Shown here in pieces: positions 1 through 4,968 of a DNA stretch of 5,058 nt. Position 1 is the stretch's first letter, and each line of letters opens with the position of its first letter. The position numbers and the translations under genes are program-made. The DNA comes from Planctomycetia bacterium (GTDB lineage Bacteria; Planctomycetota; Planctomycetia; Pirellulales; UBA1268). The stretch spans positions 1 to 5,058 of the forward strand of contig RGVT01000201.1 of the NCBI GenBank assembly GCA_010027105.1, given 5' to 3'. The notes beneath the pieces are model-generated. The model was not told the origin of the DNA and ran no database searches. It saw only the letters and a program-made list of their open reading frames with translations.

Positions 1-99
1 GCCGCCGGCGCCGGCGGCGACGGCCGGGCCGCGATTCCACGAGATGAGCAGGCGGCGGCGCTGCTCGCGCCGCGGGCTCCCTGGAGCCATGGCACTTCC

Positions 100-131
100 G
101 GATCCGTCCCTGGATCCGTCCCCGATCCGTT
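100..131. repeat. 12-bp tandem repeat around GGATCC, about 2.7 copies
   Basis: GGATCCGTCCCT (100-111) is followed directly by GGATCCGTCCCC (112-123) and a partial GATCCGTT (124-131). The first two copies differ only in the last base. Each full copy carries the 6-bp palindrome GGATCC. The repeat lies in apparently noncoding DNA well upstream of the sod promoter candidate. No function is evident. Confidence 0.75.
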
Positions 132-271
132 GCGATTCCGGGGCCGGCGACGCGTCGGCATCCTGCCCGCGTCACCCGTCCCCTGGAGTGTCTCGTCGAC
201 CGGGGGCGGCCGGCGGATTCACGCCGCGGCGGGCGGGCTGTCCAACGCGCACGCGCGTCACCGTCGGCACG

Positions 272-300
272 GTCACCGGCCCGCCGGGGCCCCCTACAAT
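272..300 (+). promoter_or_regulatory. Candidate sodA promoter
   Basis: TACAAT at 295-300 matches the -10 consensus TATAAT at five of six positions and stands out in very GC-rich surroundings. At 17-bp spacing the -35 position (272-277) reads GTCACC, only a weak match. Transcription would begin near 307, giving a leader of about 140 bases. A second, weaker candidate is TGCGATACG at 363-371, with TTTGCC at 344-349. It would give a leader of about 70 bases. Which one drives sodA cannot be settled from sequence. Confidence 0.45.
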
Positions 301-306
301 CCTCAC

Positions 307-342
307 GACCGCCGGTTGCCGATCAGCCGCCGGGCGGCGGTC
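307..342 (+). promoter_or_regulatory. 8-bp inverted repeat in the sodA leader
   Basis: GACCGCCG (307-314) is perfectly complementary to CGGCGGTC (335-342) across a 20-base loop, with a competing smaller GCCGC/GCGGC pairing near its 3' side. If transcription starts from the TACAAT box, this hairpin forms at the extreme 5' end of the transcript, where such structures commonly protect against decay. ATTT follows the hairpin, which is too short for a normal intrinsic terminator. A role in regulation is inference only. Confidence 0.4.
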
Positions 343-434
343 ATTTGCCGCATGTGGGCGGGTGCGATACGCTTTGGCCCCCGGCTCGGGGCGAATCGAC
401 CCCATCCAGTTTCTCCCGCGGTTCACGACGACAC

Positions 435-440
435 AGGAGA
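435..440 (+). promoter_or_regulatory. Ribosome binding site of sodA
   Basis: AGGAGA sits 8 bases before the ATG at 449, an ideal Shine-Dalgarno spacing. It fixes the start over the in-frame ATG at 44, which would add 135 low-quality residues. Confidence 0.85.
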
Positions 441-448
441 CGTCCGAC

Positions 449-1060
449 ATGGCCTACACGCTGCCCCCGCTCCCCTACGCCTTCGACGCGCTCGAGCCCT
501 ACATCGACGCCCGCACGATGGAGATCCACCACGACAAGCACCACGCGGCCTACGTGACGAACGTCAACAAGGCGCTCGAGGGGAACCCGCTCGGCGACCT
601 GCCCGTCGAGAAGTTGATCGCCGACCTGGAGAAGGTGCCCGAGGCGATCCGCACCGCGGTGCGGAACAACGGCGGCGGCCATGCCAACCACACGATGTTC
701 TGGGAGACGATCGGCAAGGGGAAGGGCGGCGAGCCGGCCGGCCACCTGGCCGAGGCGATCCGCAGCGTCTTCGGCGGCTTCGACACGTTCAAGGAACTGT
801 TCACCGATGCAGCCATCAAGCGGTTCGGCAGCGGCTGGGCGTGGCTGTCGGTCGACCCCAAGGGCAAGCTGCTCGTGGAGAGCACCGCCAACCAGGACAG
901 CCCGATCATGCACGGCAACAAGCCGATCCTCGGCATCGACGTCTGGGAGCATGCCTACTACCTGCTCTACCAGAACCGGCGGGCCGATTACGTGAACGCC
1001 TTCTACAACGTGGTCGACTGGGACGCGGTCGCCAAGCGGTTCGCCGTCGCCGGAAAATAG
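449..1060 (+). CDS. sodA: Superoxide dismutase, Mn type
   Basis: This 203-aa protein converts two superoxide radicals to hydrogen peroxide and oxygen. It has the usual length of the bacterial Fe/Mn SOD family and both domains: the N-terminal helical hairpin begins with the classic YTLPPLPYAFDALEP (3-17), and the C-terminal alpha/beta domain carries DVWEHAYYL (164-172) and YQNRRADY (174-181). The four metal ligands are present: H27, H81, D164 and H168. Residues that usually separate Mn from Fe enzymes point to manganese: GGHANH (76-81) and Q149 in TANQDSP, where Fe enzymes have a Gln in the first region and an Ala-containing motif in the second. Cambialistic use cannot be excluded. There is no signal peptide, so it should be cytoplasmic. 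The ATG is chosen for its AGGAGA site and because homology begins there. The gene has its own promoter candidate and a gap of 216 bp follows, so it is probably monocistronic. Confidence 0.97.
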   Translation: MAYTLPPLPYAFDALEPYIDARTMEIHHDKHHAAYVTNVNKALEGNPLGDLPVEKLIADLEKVPEAIRTAVRNNGGGHANHTMFWETIGKGKGGEPAGHLAEAIRSVFGGFDTFKELFTDAAIKRFGSGWAWLSVDPKGKLLVESTANQDSPIMHGNKPILGIDVWEHAYYLLYQNRRADYVNAFYNVVDWDAVAKRFAVAGK

Positions 1061-1073
1061 GCGGCGGTTTCCG
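1051..1073 (+). terminator. Weak hairpin over the sodA stop codon
   Basis: CGGAAA (1051-1056) pairs with TTTCCG (1068-1073) across an 11-base loop that contains the TAG stop. The stem is only 6 bp and no T-run follows, so it is a poor intrinsic terminator. It is listed because no better terminator is seen between this gene and the next. Confidence 0.2.
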
Positions 1074-1178
1074 AACGGTGTGGCGACGGGCCGGCCCGGC
1101 GGCCGCCTGCCCAGATTTCCCGGCTTGCCGGCCTGCGTCCGGCCTGCCGTCGCCCGGTCGTTCCGGCGGCCGCTGGCG

Positions 1179-1208
1179 TTGACGGCACGCCGCGCGGCCG
1201 CCTATTTC
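1179..1208 (+). promoter_or_regulatory. Candidate promoter of the Pro/Ala-rich lipoprotein gene
   Basis: TTGACG (1179-1184) matches the -35 consensus at five of six positions. After an 18-bp spacer, TATTTC (1203-1208) is a mediocre -10 box, but it is the only AT-rich hexamer nearby. The start site would be near 1215, leaving a leader of about 60 bases before the ATG at 1277. Confidence 0.4.
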
Positions 1209-1263
1209 CCCCGGCGAACGCGGGGCCGCCGGGCGGTCGGTCCGCGGCCGATTCGCACCGTCT

Positions 1264-1268
1264 GGAGA
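1264..1268 (+). promoter_or_regulatory. Ribosome binding site of the lipoprotein gene
   Basis: GGAGA is 8 bases before the ATG at 1277. The stretch from this site to the start codon closely resembles the one in front of sodA (GGAGACGT-C-G-CATG), so the start is well supported. Confidence 0.75.
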
Positions 1269-1276
1269 CGTTCGTC

Positions 1277-2350
1277 ATGCGATTGCCTGCGAGATTCACT
1301 CCCGAATCGCCCCGCACCCCTCGGCGGTGGATCGCCCCCTGCGTGGCGGCTTTGATGGCATGCGTGGCCAGCGGATGCCGCAGCGGCACCTCCGCGATGG
1401 CGGCGCCTTCGTGGTGGTCGTTCGGTGGTGACAAGGCGAAGGATGCGGAAAAACTCTCCGCGGCTCCTCCGTTCGAGGGCCCGATCAAGAAGCCTTCGCA
1501 AGCGGCCACTCCCTATCCGACGACCAGCACGCCCAACGGCTACGCGGTCGCCGACGCCGCGGCGTCGCCGACCGTGGCACCGGCTGCGCAGGCTGCGGCC
1601 GCCGATCCGGCGATGGTGACCTACGGCAGCCAGCCGACTCCGTCCGCCGCGGTCGCGACGAATCAGACGCCGAACGTGGTGACGCCGCCCGCGGTGCCGG
1701 CCGCGCCCTCGGTCGCTCCCCAGGTTGGGCCATACGCCAGCCTCTCCGGAAATTCGTCCGCGACGGCCTCCGGACCGTCGATTGCGTCTTCGGTCGCACC
1801 GTCCGCCCCGCCGGCGCCGACCGGATCGTTTCCGGCGACGGCCGGCTACGAGCCGGCGGCGGGCCGTGCCCCGGATTCCCTCGGACTTGCCGCGTCACAG
1901 GCGATCAACCCGGCTGCGGCGGGGACGCTGCCGGCCGACCCGACCCCGGCCGCATCGCGGTATGCGAGCATGCCGAGCAGCCGGTTCGGTTCGTTCGCCG
2001 CCGGCGCGGCTGCGCCTGCGCCGCCGAGTGCGGATCAGGCATGGCCCACGGCGGCGACTCCGTCTGCGGCCGCGCCGACTCTGCCGCCGGCGGGGGTGTC
2101 GCCGCCCGTTGCCGCGCCTCCGCTGCCCGGCGCGCCTCCGCTGCCGGGAGCGCCTCCGCTGCCGGGAGCGCCTCCGCTGCCGGGAGCGCCTCCGCTGCCG
2201 GCCGCGCCGTTGGGTGCGCCTCCGCGGCGACCCGATCCTGGGTACCGTCCCGGCGGCACGTCGAGTTATCGGCCGGCCCAGGCGATTCTCGTCGACTCCG
2301 CTCCCGCCCCGCCGGCCGTCCGCCCCGCATCCTTCGAAGCCGCCCCGTAG
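1277..2350 (+). CDS. Pro/Ala-rich putative lipoprotein with APPLPG repeats
   Basis: I do not recognise a family for this 357-aa protein. A basic N-terminus (RRW at 16-18) and a hydrophobic stretch (19-32) lead to VASGC (30-34), which fits a lipobox with Cys34 as the lipidated residue, so it is probably membrane-anchored outside the cytoplasm. A non-lipidated signal peptide is the alternative. Residues 46-90, with WWSFGGDKAKDAEKL and KKPSQAATPYPTTSTPNGY, are the only part with ordinary composition and the best probe for homologues. The rest is Ala/Pro/Ser/Thr low complexity, probably disordered, and resembles a periplasmic or wall-spanning linker. Residues 280-309 are five tandem APPLPG units, the last ending in A. 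The C-terminus ends in RPASFEAAP. The gene has its own promoter candidate and ribosome binding site, and its stop abuts the palindromic repeat cluster. The existence of the gene is well supported by its start signals and signal peptide. Its function is unknown. Confidence 0.75.
   Translation: MRLPARFTPESPRTPRRWIAPCVAALMACVASGCRSGTSAMAAPSWWSFGGDKAKDAEKLSAAPPFEGPIKKPSQAATPYPTTSTPNGYAVADAAASPTVAPAAQAAAADPAMVTYGSQPTPSAAVATNQTPNVVTPPAVPAAPSVAPQVGPYASLSGNSSATASGPSIASSVAPSAPPAPTGSFPATAGYEPAAGRAPDSLGLAASQAINPAAAGTLPADPTPAASRYASMPSSRFGSFAAGAAAPAPPSADQAWPTAATPSAAAPTLPPAGVSPPVAAPPLPGAPPLPGAPPLPGAPPLPGAPPLPAAPLGAPPRRPDPGYRPGGTSSYRPAQAILVDSAPAPPAVRPASFEAAP
2114..2203 (+). repeat. Five tandem 18-bp units encoding APPLPG
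   Basis: The unit GCGCCTCCGCTGCCGGGA repeats five times in frame. The three middle copies (2132-2149, 2150-2167, 2168-2185) are identical, and the first and last differ only in their final bases. Because the unit is a multiple of three, copy-number changes would lengthen or shorten the Pro-rich stretch without shifting the frame. Identity at wobble positions suggests recent duplication by slippage or unequal exchange. Confidence 0.9.
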
Positions 2351-2368
2351 GACAGGCTTTAGCCTGTC
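2351..2368 (+). terminator. Possible terminator hairpin after the lipoprotein gene
   Basis: The first palindrome can fold as a 7 to 8-bp stem with a tiny TTTA or TT loop directly after the stop codon. No T-run follows, so if it stops transcription it would not be a textbook intrinsic terminator. It could equally act as a 3' stabilising hairpin. Confidence 0.3.
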
Positions 2369-2417
2369 GCCCCATCGGCTTCAGCCTGTCACGCGATCGG
2401 CTTCAGCCCGCCACGTC
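2351..2417. repeat. Three 22-bp palindromic repeats, core GGCTTYAGCC
   Basis: Three units with a 22-bp period start at 2352, 2374 and 2396 and share the core GGCTTYAGCCYGYC. Each core is a small inverted repeat (GGCT/AGCC). In the first unit it extends to a perfect 8-bp-arm palindrome, GACAGGCTTTAGCCTGTC (2351-2368), starting on the base after the TAG stop of the upstream gene. The units diverge gradually toward the right. The cluster fills most of the 105-bp gap between two genes. It looks like a dispersed intergenic palindrome (REP-like), and I infer that copies exist elsewhere in the genome. Confidence 0.75.
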
Positions 2418-2439
2418 TCCCCCCGCCTCCAGTGCGGGC

Positions 2440-2448
2440 TGCTACGAT
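2440..2448 (+). promoter_or_regulatory. Extended -10 promoter of the phytase-like gene
   Basis: TGCTACGAT combines the TGn extension (2440-2442) with the -10 box TACGAT (2443-2448). No -35 box is visible at 16 to 18 bp, which is typical of extended -10 promoters. Transcription would begin at about 2455-2456, essentially on the A of the ATG. Confidence 0.45.
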
Positions 2449-2455
2449 CCGGGGG

Positions 2456-3514
2456 ATGTCCGCCCGCCGGCTTTCCTCAGCCCTCGTTCACGCCTTGGCC
2501 GCGGCCCTGGTCGCGTGCCAACCGGGGCTCGCCGCCGACGCCGCTCGGGTGCCACAGCCCGGCCTCCACGTCGAGTATCGCGGCGCCCGCGCACTGCCCG
2601 GCGAAGCCGCGACGTCCGGCGGCGTGCGCGTGCCTGTCGCAGGCTTGAGTGGCCTCGCCTGGCTGGGTGACGACCGCTACGTCGCCATCCTCGACAACAG
2701 CCGTCACGTGCTGCGGCTGCGGCTCGCCGTCGCCGCCGACGGCATGCCGCAGTCGGCCCGCGATCTCGAGGTCGTCACGCTCGCCGAGCACCACGACTTC
2801 GAGGACGTCGCCCCGTCGCCGGCAGATGCGGCGGGCGTCTATCTCTGCGAGGAGGACACGCCCGCGATCCGGGCGTTCCGGCTCACCGACGGCGGCGCCG
2901 CGGGCCAGGTGCAGCTGCCGGCCGTGTTCCGCACGCGGCGGGCGAATCGCGGTCCGGAGGCGCTCGCCCTCGATCCCGATGGCCGGCATCTGTGGACGGC
3001 CAACGAGGAGGCCCTCGAAGTCGACGGCCCGCCTCCCGCGGCGAACCTCGGCACCGTGGTGCGGCTGACGCGGCTGGCGCTCGCCCCGGGAGAGCCAACG
3101 CGGCAGGTGGCATATCGGGCCGATCCGCCGCACGAGTTCATTCCCGTCGCGGCCGGGCCGGTGCTGTCGGGGGTCGTGGCTGTCGTGCCCCTCGGGGAGG
3201 GCCGGCTCCTCGTGGTCGAACGCAGTGGCGGACCGGGGCTGCCTCCGTTCGAAAACCGCGTCTACCTGGTCGACGTCGCCGGCGCGCCGGACGTGTCGCA
3301 GATCGACCGCGGCCTGGCCGACCGCCACGGTGCGATCGTCGCCAAGAGGCTCCTCTGGTCGGGGGCCCTCGGCCTCAACATCGAGGGGATGGCGATGGGG
3401 CCCCGCCTCGATGGCCGGCGCCGGGCGTTGCTCGCGGTGGCCGACAACGGCGGCCTGGGCACGCCCTCGCAGGTGGCGGGTTTCGTGCTCTCCGCGGCGG
3501 TCACCAGCCCATGA
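2456..3514 (+). CDS. Exported phytase-like esterase-fold protein
   Basis: The 352-aa product resembles the 'esterase-like activity of phytase' family (PF13449-type beta-propeller proteins). Matching stretches are GLSGLAWLGDDRYVAILDN (63-81), HHDFEDVA (112-119), NRGPEALALDPDGRHLW with TANEEAL (164-187), GVVAVVPLGEGRLLVVERS (239-257) and NIEGMAMGP followed by VADN (308-331). The family is poorly characterised: sugar-phosphate ester hydrolysis is often proposed, and I see no residues that prove a substrate. An N-terminal signal sequence is clear: ARR, a hydrophobic stretch 6-20, then either a lipobox LVAC (18-21) or a conventional cleavage after GLAA (24-27). It is therefore periplasmic or lipid-anchored. 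The ATG is preferred over the in-frame GTG at 2432 because it gives a proper signal peptide and lies just beyond an extended -10 box. The GGGGG before it is too close to act as a ribosome binding site. The 3' end overlaps the convergent gene by 14 bp. Confidence 0.85.
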   Translation: MSARRLSSALVHALAAALVACQPGLAADAARVPQPGLHVEYRGARALPGEAATSGGVRVPVAGLSGLAWLGDDRYVAILDNSRHVLRLRLAVAADGMPQSARDLEVVTLAEHHDFEDVAPSPADAAGVYLCEEDTPAIRAFRLTDGGAAGQVQLPAVFRTRRANRGPEALALDPDGRHLWTANEEALEVDGPPPAANLGTVVRLTRLALAPGEPTRQVAYRADPPHEFIPVAAGPVLSGVVAVVPLGEGRLLVVERSGGPGLPPFENRVYLVDVAGAPDVSQIDRGLADRHGAIVAKRLLWSGALGLNIEGMAMGPRLDGRRRALLAVADNGGLGTPSQVAGFVLSAAVTSP

Positions 3515-3827
3515 CCATGTTCGACTCGATCACCTTGCGGGCGCGGTCGAGGTCGTCGCCGGTCTCGTGCATGTAGAGCCGGATGGCGTGCAGCTTGTCG
3601 CCCGACGCCTTCGCGAGGCACTCGCGGGCCGTGTGGCAGGGATCGGCTCGCGACGTGGTGAGCCCCAGGGCCGACTTGGAGATGACCCAGGTGTCGCGCG
3701 GCCGGCGGGTCATCCTCACGACCCGCTCCCCGGGATAGGCCTCGCCGACGACCGCCTCCGCGCCCTGCTCGTCGGCCGCCCACGAGATGATGATGTGGGC
3801 TTCGGTCTCGATCTCGAAGAGCGGCAT
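3501..3827 (-). CDS. Conserved-looking 108-aa hypothetical protein
   Basis: I do not recognise a named family. The protein is soluble, with no signal peptide or membrane segment. Its N-terminal half reads as alternating strands and helices (FEIETEAHIIISWA 4-17, then a helix EQGAEAVVGEAY 20-31, then ERVVRMTRRPRDTWVISKSALGL 34-56), like a small alpha/beta domain. The second half is helical, with DDLDRARKVIESNMVMGW (91-108) at the end. It has two cysteines (C64, C70) that do not form an obvious metal site. The start is well supported: TGGAGG lies 7 bases upstream and a good promoter precedes it. Codon use matches a real gene better than the long overlapping frames on either strand. It diverges from the TPR gene and converges on the phytase-like gene, with no operon partner. 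No function can be assigned. Confidence 0.75.
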   Translation of the reverse strand: MPLFEIETEAHIIISWAADEQGAEAVVGEAYPGERVVRMTRRPRDTWVISKSALGLTTSRADPCHTARECLAKASGDKLHAIRLYMHETGDDLDRARKVIESNMVMGW

Positions 3828-3834
3828 GCTGCGG

Positions 3835-3839
3835 CCTCC
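3835..3839 (-). promoter_or_regulatory. Ribosome binding site of the 108-aa gene
   Basis: On the minus strand GGAGG lies 7 bases before the ATG whose first base is 3827. This is a strong site, and it selects this start over the longer overlapping minus-strand frame that begins at 3858. Confidence 0.8.
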
Positions 3840-3853
3840 ACCTGATTCGCCAG

Positions 3854-3882
3854 ACCATACGTCAGCCGCCGGGGAGCGTCAA
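3854..3882 (-). promoter_or_regulatory. Promoter of the 108-aa gene
   Basis: Read on the minus strand, TTGACG (3882-3877) is a five-of-six -35 box, followed after exactly 17 bp by TATGGT (3859-3854), a four-of-six -10 box. Initiation near 3847 would leave a leader of about 20 bases that contains the ribosome binding site. This is the best-looking sigma-70-type promoter in the window. Confidence 0.6.
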
Positions 3883-3883
3883 A

Positions 3884-3913
3884 TTGTCCGGCCCGGCGGG
3901 CTCTGGCTACCAT
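3884..3913 (+). promoter_or_regulatory. Promoter of the TPR membrane protein gene
   Basis: TTGTCC (3884-3889) is a four-of-six -35 box. An 18-bp spacer leads to TACCAT (3908-3913), a four-of-six -10 box. The start would be near 3920, with about 50 bases of leader before the ATG at 3973. Its -35 box lies one base from that of the divergent promoter. Confidence 0.45.
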
Positions 3914-3972
3914 GATGCGTCGGTCGGAAATTCCGGCCGGCCGACGTGCCCCGCGAAGGGCGATGGTGTGCC

Positions 3973-4893
3973 ATGCGGTACGACCGCCTCGGTTTTCCGA
4001 TCCCCCCCGACTTCGATCTGCAGCCGGCCGGTGACGCCGCGGGCGGGCCGGGGCCGGTGGCAGGCCGGGCTCCCGGCCGCCGCGGCAAACGCTGGCTGAT
4101 CGGCGGCGCGGCGGTGGCGGTCGTCGCGGCGATCGTGCTGCCGGAGGCGCTGCCGCTCGTCAGGCAGGCCGTGGTGAGCTGGTCGCTCGAACGGGCCGCG
4201 GCCCGCGAGGCCCGCGACGACATCGGGGGGGCCGTCGTGGAACTCGGCCGCGCGCTCGAGTGGCACGGGGCCGACGCCGACCTGCTCTGCCTCAGGGCGC
4301 TGCTGCGGCTGGAAGACCGAGACGCGCCGGGAGCGCTCGAGGATGCGGCCGCCGCCGCCGCCGAGGCCCCGCTGTCGCCGCAGCCGGCGCGGGTGCGGGC
4401 TCTGGTGCACGTGGTGCTCGGCGACGCCGACGCGGCGCTCGCGGACGCCGCCCGCGTGGTGTCGCTCGCGGCCCCGGGCGACCCCGAGGCGCTCAACCTG
4501 CGGGCCTACGTGCGGGCGCTGGTGGGGCGGGAGGTGCCGGAGGCGCTGGCCGACATCGACCGGGCGATCGACGCGGCGGGCGAAGGGTCGCCCGAACTGC
4601 TCGACACCCGCGGATATCTCCTGCACCTGGCGGGCCGCACGCAGGAGGCGATCGACCAGCTGAACCTCGCGATCGACGGGATGCAGCAGCGTCGCAGGCA
4701 GCTCGCGCTCCTCACCGGCCGCATCGACCGCGACGAGCTGTCGCGCCGCCTGAGGACGCTCGACCACGGCCTGGCCGTGATGCTCCACCACCGCGCGCTG
4801 GCCTGCGTGGAGGCGGGGCTCGCGGAGCAGGCGCAGCAGGACGCGGAGCTGGCGAGAAAAAAAGGCTTCGACCCGTCGCGCGGCATCATGTGA
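3973..4893 (+). CDS. Single-pass membrane protein with TPR repeats
   Basis: The 306-aa product begins with a short cytoplasmic-looking segment (MRYDRLGFPIPPDFD, then Gly/Pro-rich), a basic patch RRGKR (36-40) and one hydrophobic span (about 41-56). The rest is helical and reads as degenerate tetratricopeptide repeats: about 75-97, 102-132, 139-167, 172-202, 208-236 and a last unit at 267-300. The TPR signature is clearest in ALADIDRAIDAAGEGSPELLDTRGYLLHLAGRTQEAIDQLNLAI. TPRs are protein-binding scaffolds, so an envelope-side adaptor is likely, but the partner is unknown. Between the last two repeats lies a charged helix (RRRQLALLTGRIDRDEL, 240-256). The ATG at 3973 is preferred over the in-frame GTG at 3946 because GAAGGG precedes it (12 bases, rather far). 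The GTG adds nine residues without a good site. The gene is probably its own transcription unit. Confidence 0.8.
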   Translation: MRYDRLGFPIPPDFDLQPAGDAAGGPGPVAGRAPGRRGKRWLIGGAAVAVVAAIVLPEALPLVRQAVVSWSLERAAAREARDDIGGAVVELGRALEWHGADADLLCLRALLRLEDRDAPGALEDAAAAAAEAPLSPQPARVRALVHVVLGDADAALADAARVVSLAAPGDPEALNLRAYVRALVGREVPEALADIDRAIDAAGEGSPELLDTRGYLLHLAGRTQEAIDQLNLAIDGMQQRRRQLALLTGRIDRDELSRRLRTLDHGLAVMLHHRALACVEAGLAEQAQQDAELARKKGFDPSRGIM

Positions 4894-4908
4894 GGCACGC
4901 TGCCGGAT

Positions 4909-4924
4909 GCAGGCCGGCGCCTGC
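4909..4924 (+). terminator. Hairpin downstream of the TPR gene
   Basis: GCAGGC (4909-4914) pairs perfectly with GCCTGC (4919-4924) around a CGGC loop, 15 bases after the stop codon. The position suits a transcript end, but there is no T-run, so termination by this hairpin alone is uncertain. Confidence 0.4.
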
Positions 4925-4968
4925 GGCCCGGGCCGTGCGGCCGCCCTTCCGGCGCGGGGAGCCGGCGG

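Larger units (their letters stand above)
1..448. other. Gene-poor leader region upstream of sodA
   Basis: I see no convincing gene here. Two plus-strand frames are open across the whole stretch, including the sod frame, but the encoded text is Arg/Pro/Gly-rich with no domain or signal peptide, as expected from a GC-rich sequence with few stop codons. A third frame stops at 45-47 after a run of Arg codons and could be the tail of an upstream gene, which cannot be judged from 47 bases. The region holds an inverted repeat GGCTCC/GGAGCC (75-80 and 83-88), a 12-bp tandem repeat (100-131), a TACAAT box (295-300), an 8-bp inverted repeat (307-342) and a weaker extended -10-like site TGCGATACG (363-371). 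The sod leader probably occupies the last 70 to 140 bases. Confidence 0.6.

Noticed and set aside
1..47. Tail of an upstream gene ending in TGA at 45-47
   Set aside because: It has only fourteen codons, half of them a run of Arg that mirrors an Ala/Gly-rich frame. Nothing supports it over chance.
44..448. In-frame 135-residue N-terminal extension of the superoxide dismutase from the ATG at 44
   Set aside because: It has no family resemblance, no ribosome binding site and an Arg/Pro/Gly-rich shadow-like composition. The conserved family start and AGGAGA site are at 449.
130..1182. Long plus-strand open frame overlapping sodA
   Set aside because: Arg-rich text in another frame of a recognised gene. 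Long open frames are expected in very GC-rich DNA.
2035..2259. Minus-strand Gly-rich repeat protein (GGAPGS units)
   Set aside because: It is the mirror of the APPLPG-coding repeat and has no start signals of its own.
2351..2417. CRISPR array
   Set aside because: The units are contiguous 22-bp repeats without spacers and there are no cas genes.
3262..3858. 198-residue minus-strand frame overlapping the 108-aa gene and the phytase-like gene
   Set aside because: Its sequence is low complexity and Arg/Pro-rich, and it overlaps two better-supported genes. The strong ribosome binding site points to the 108-aa frame.
4348..4362. (GCC)5 trinucleotide run as a regulatory repeat
   Set aside because: It encodes part of a poly-Ala stretch (residues 125-130) in a TPR helix and is ordinary for GC-rich coding DNA.
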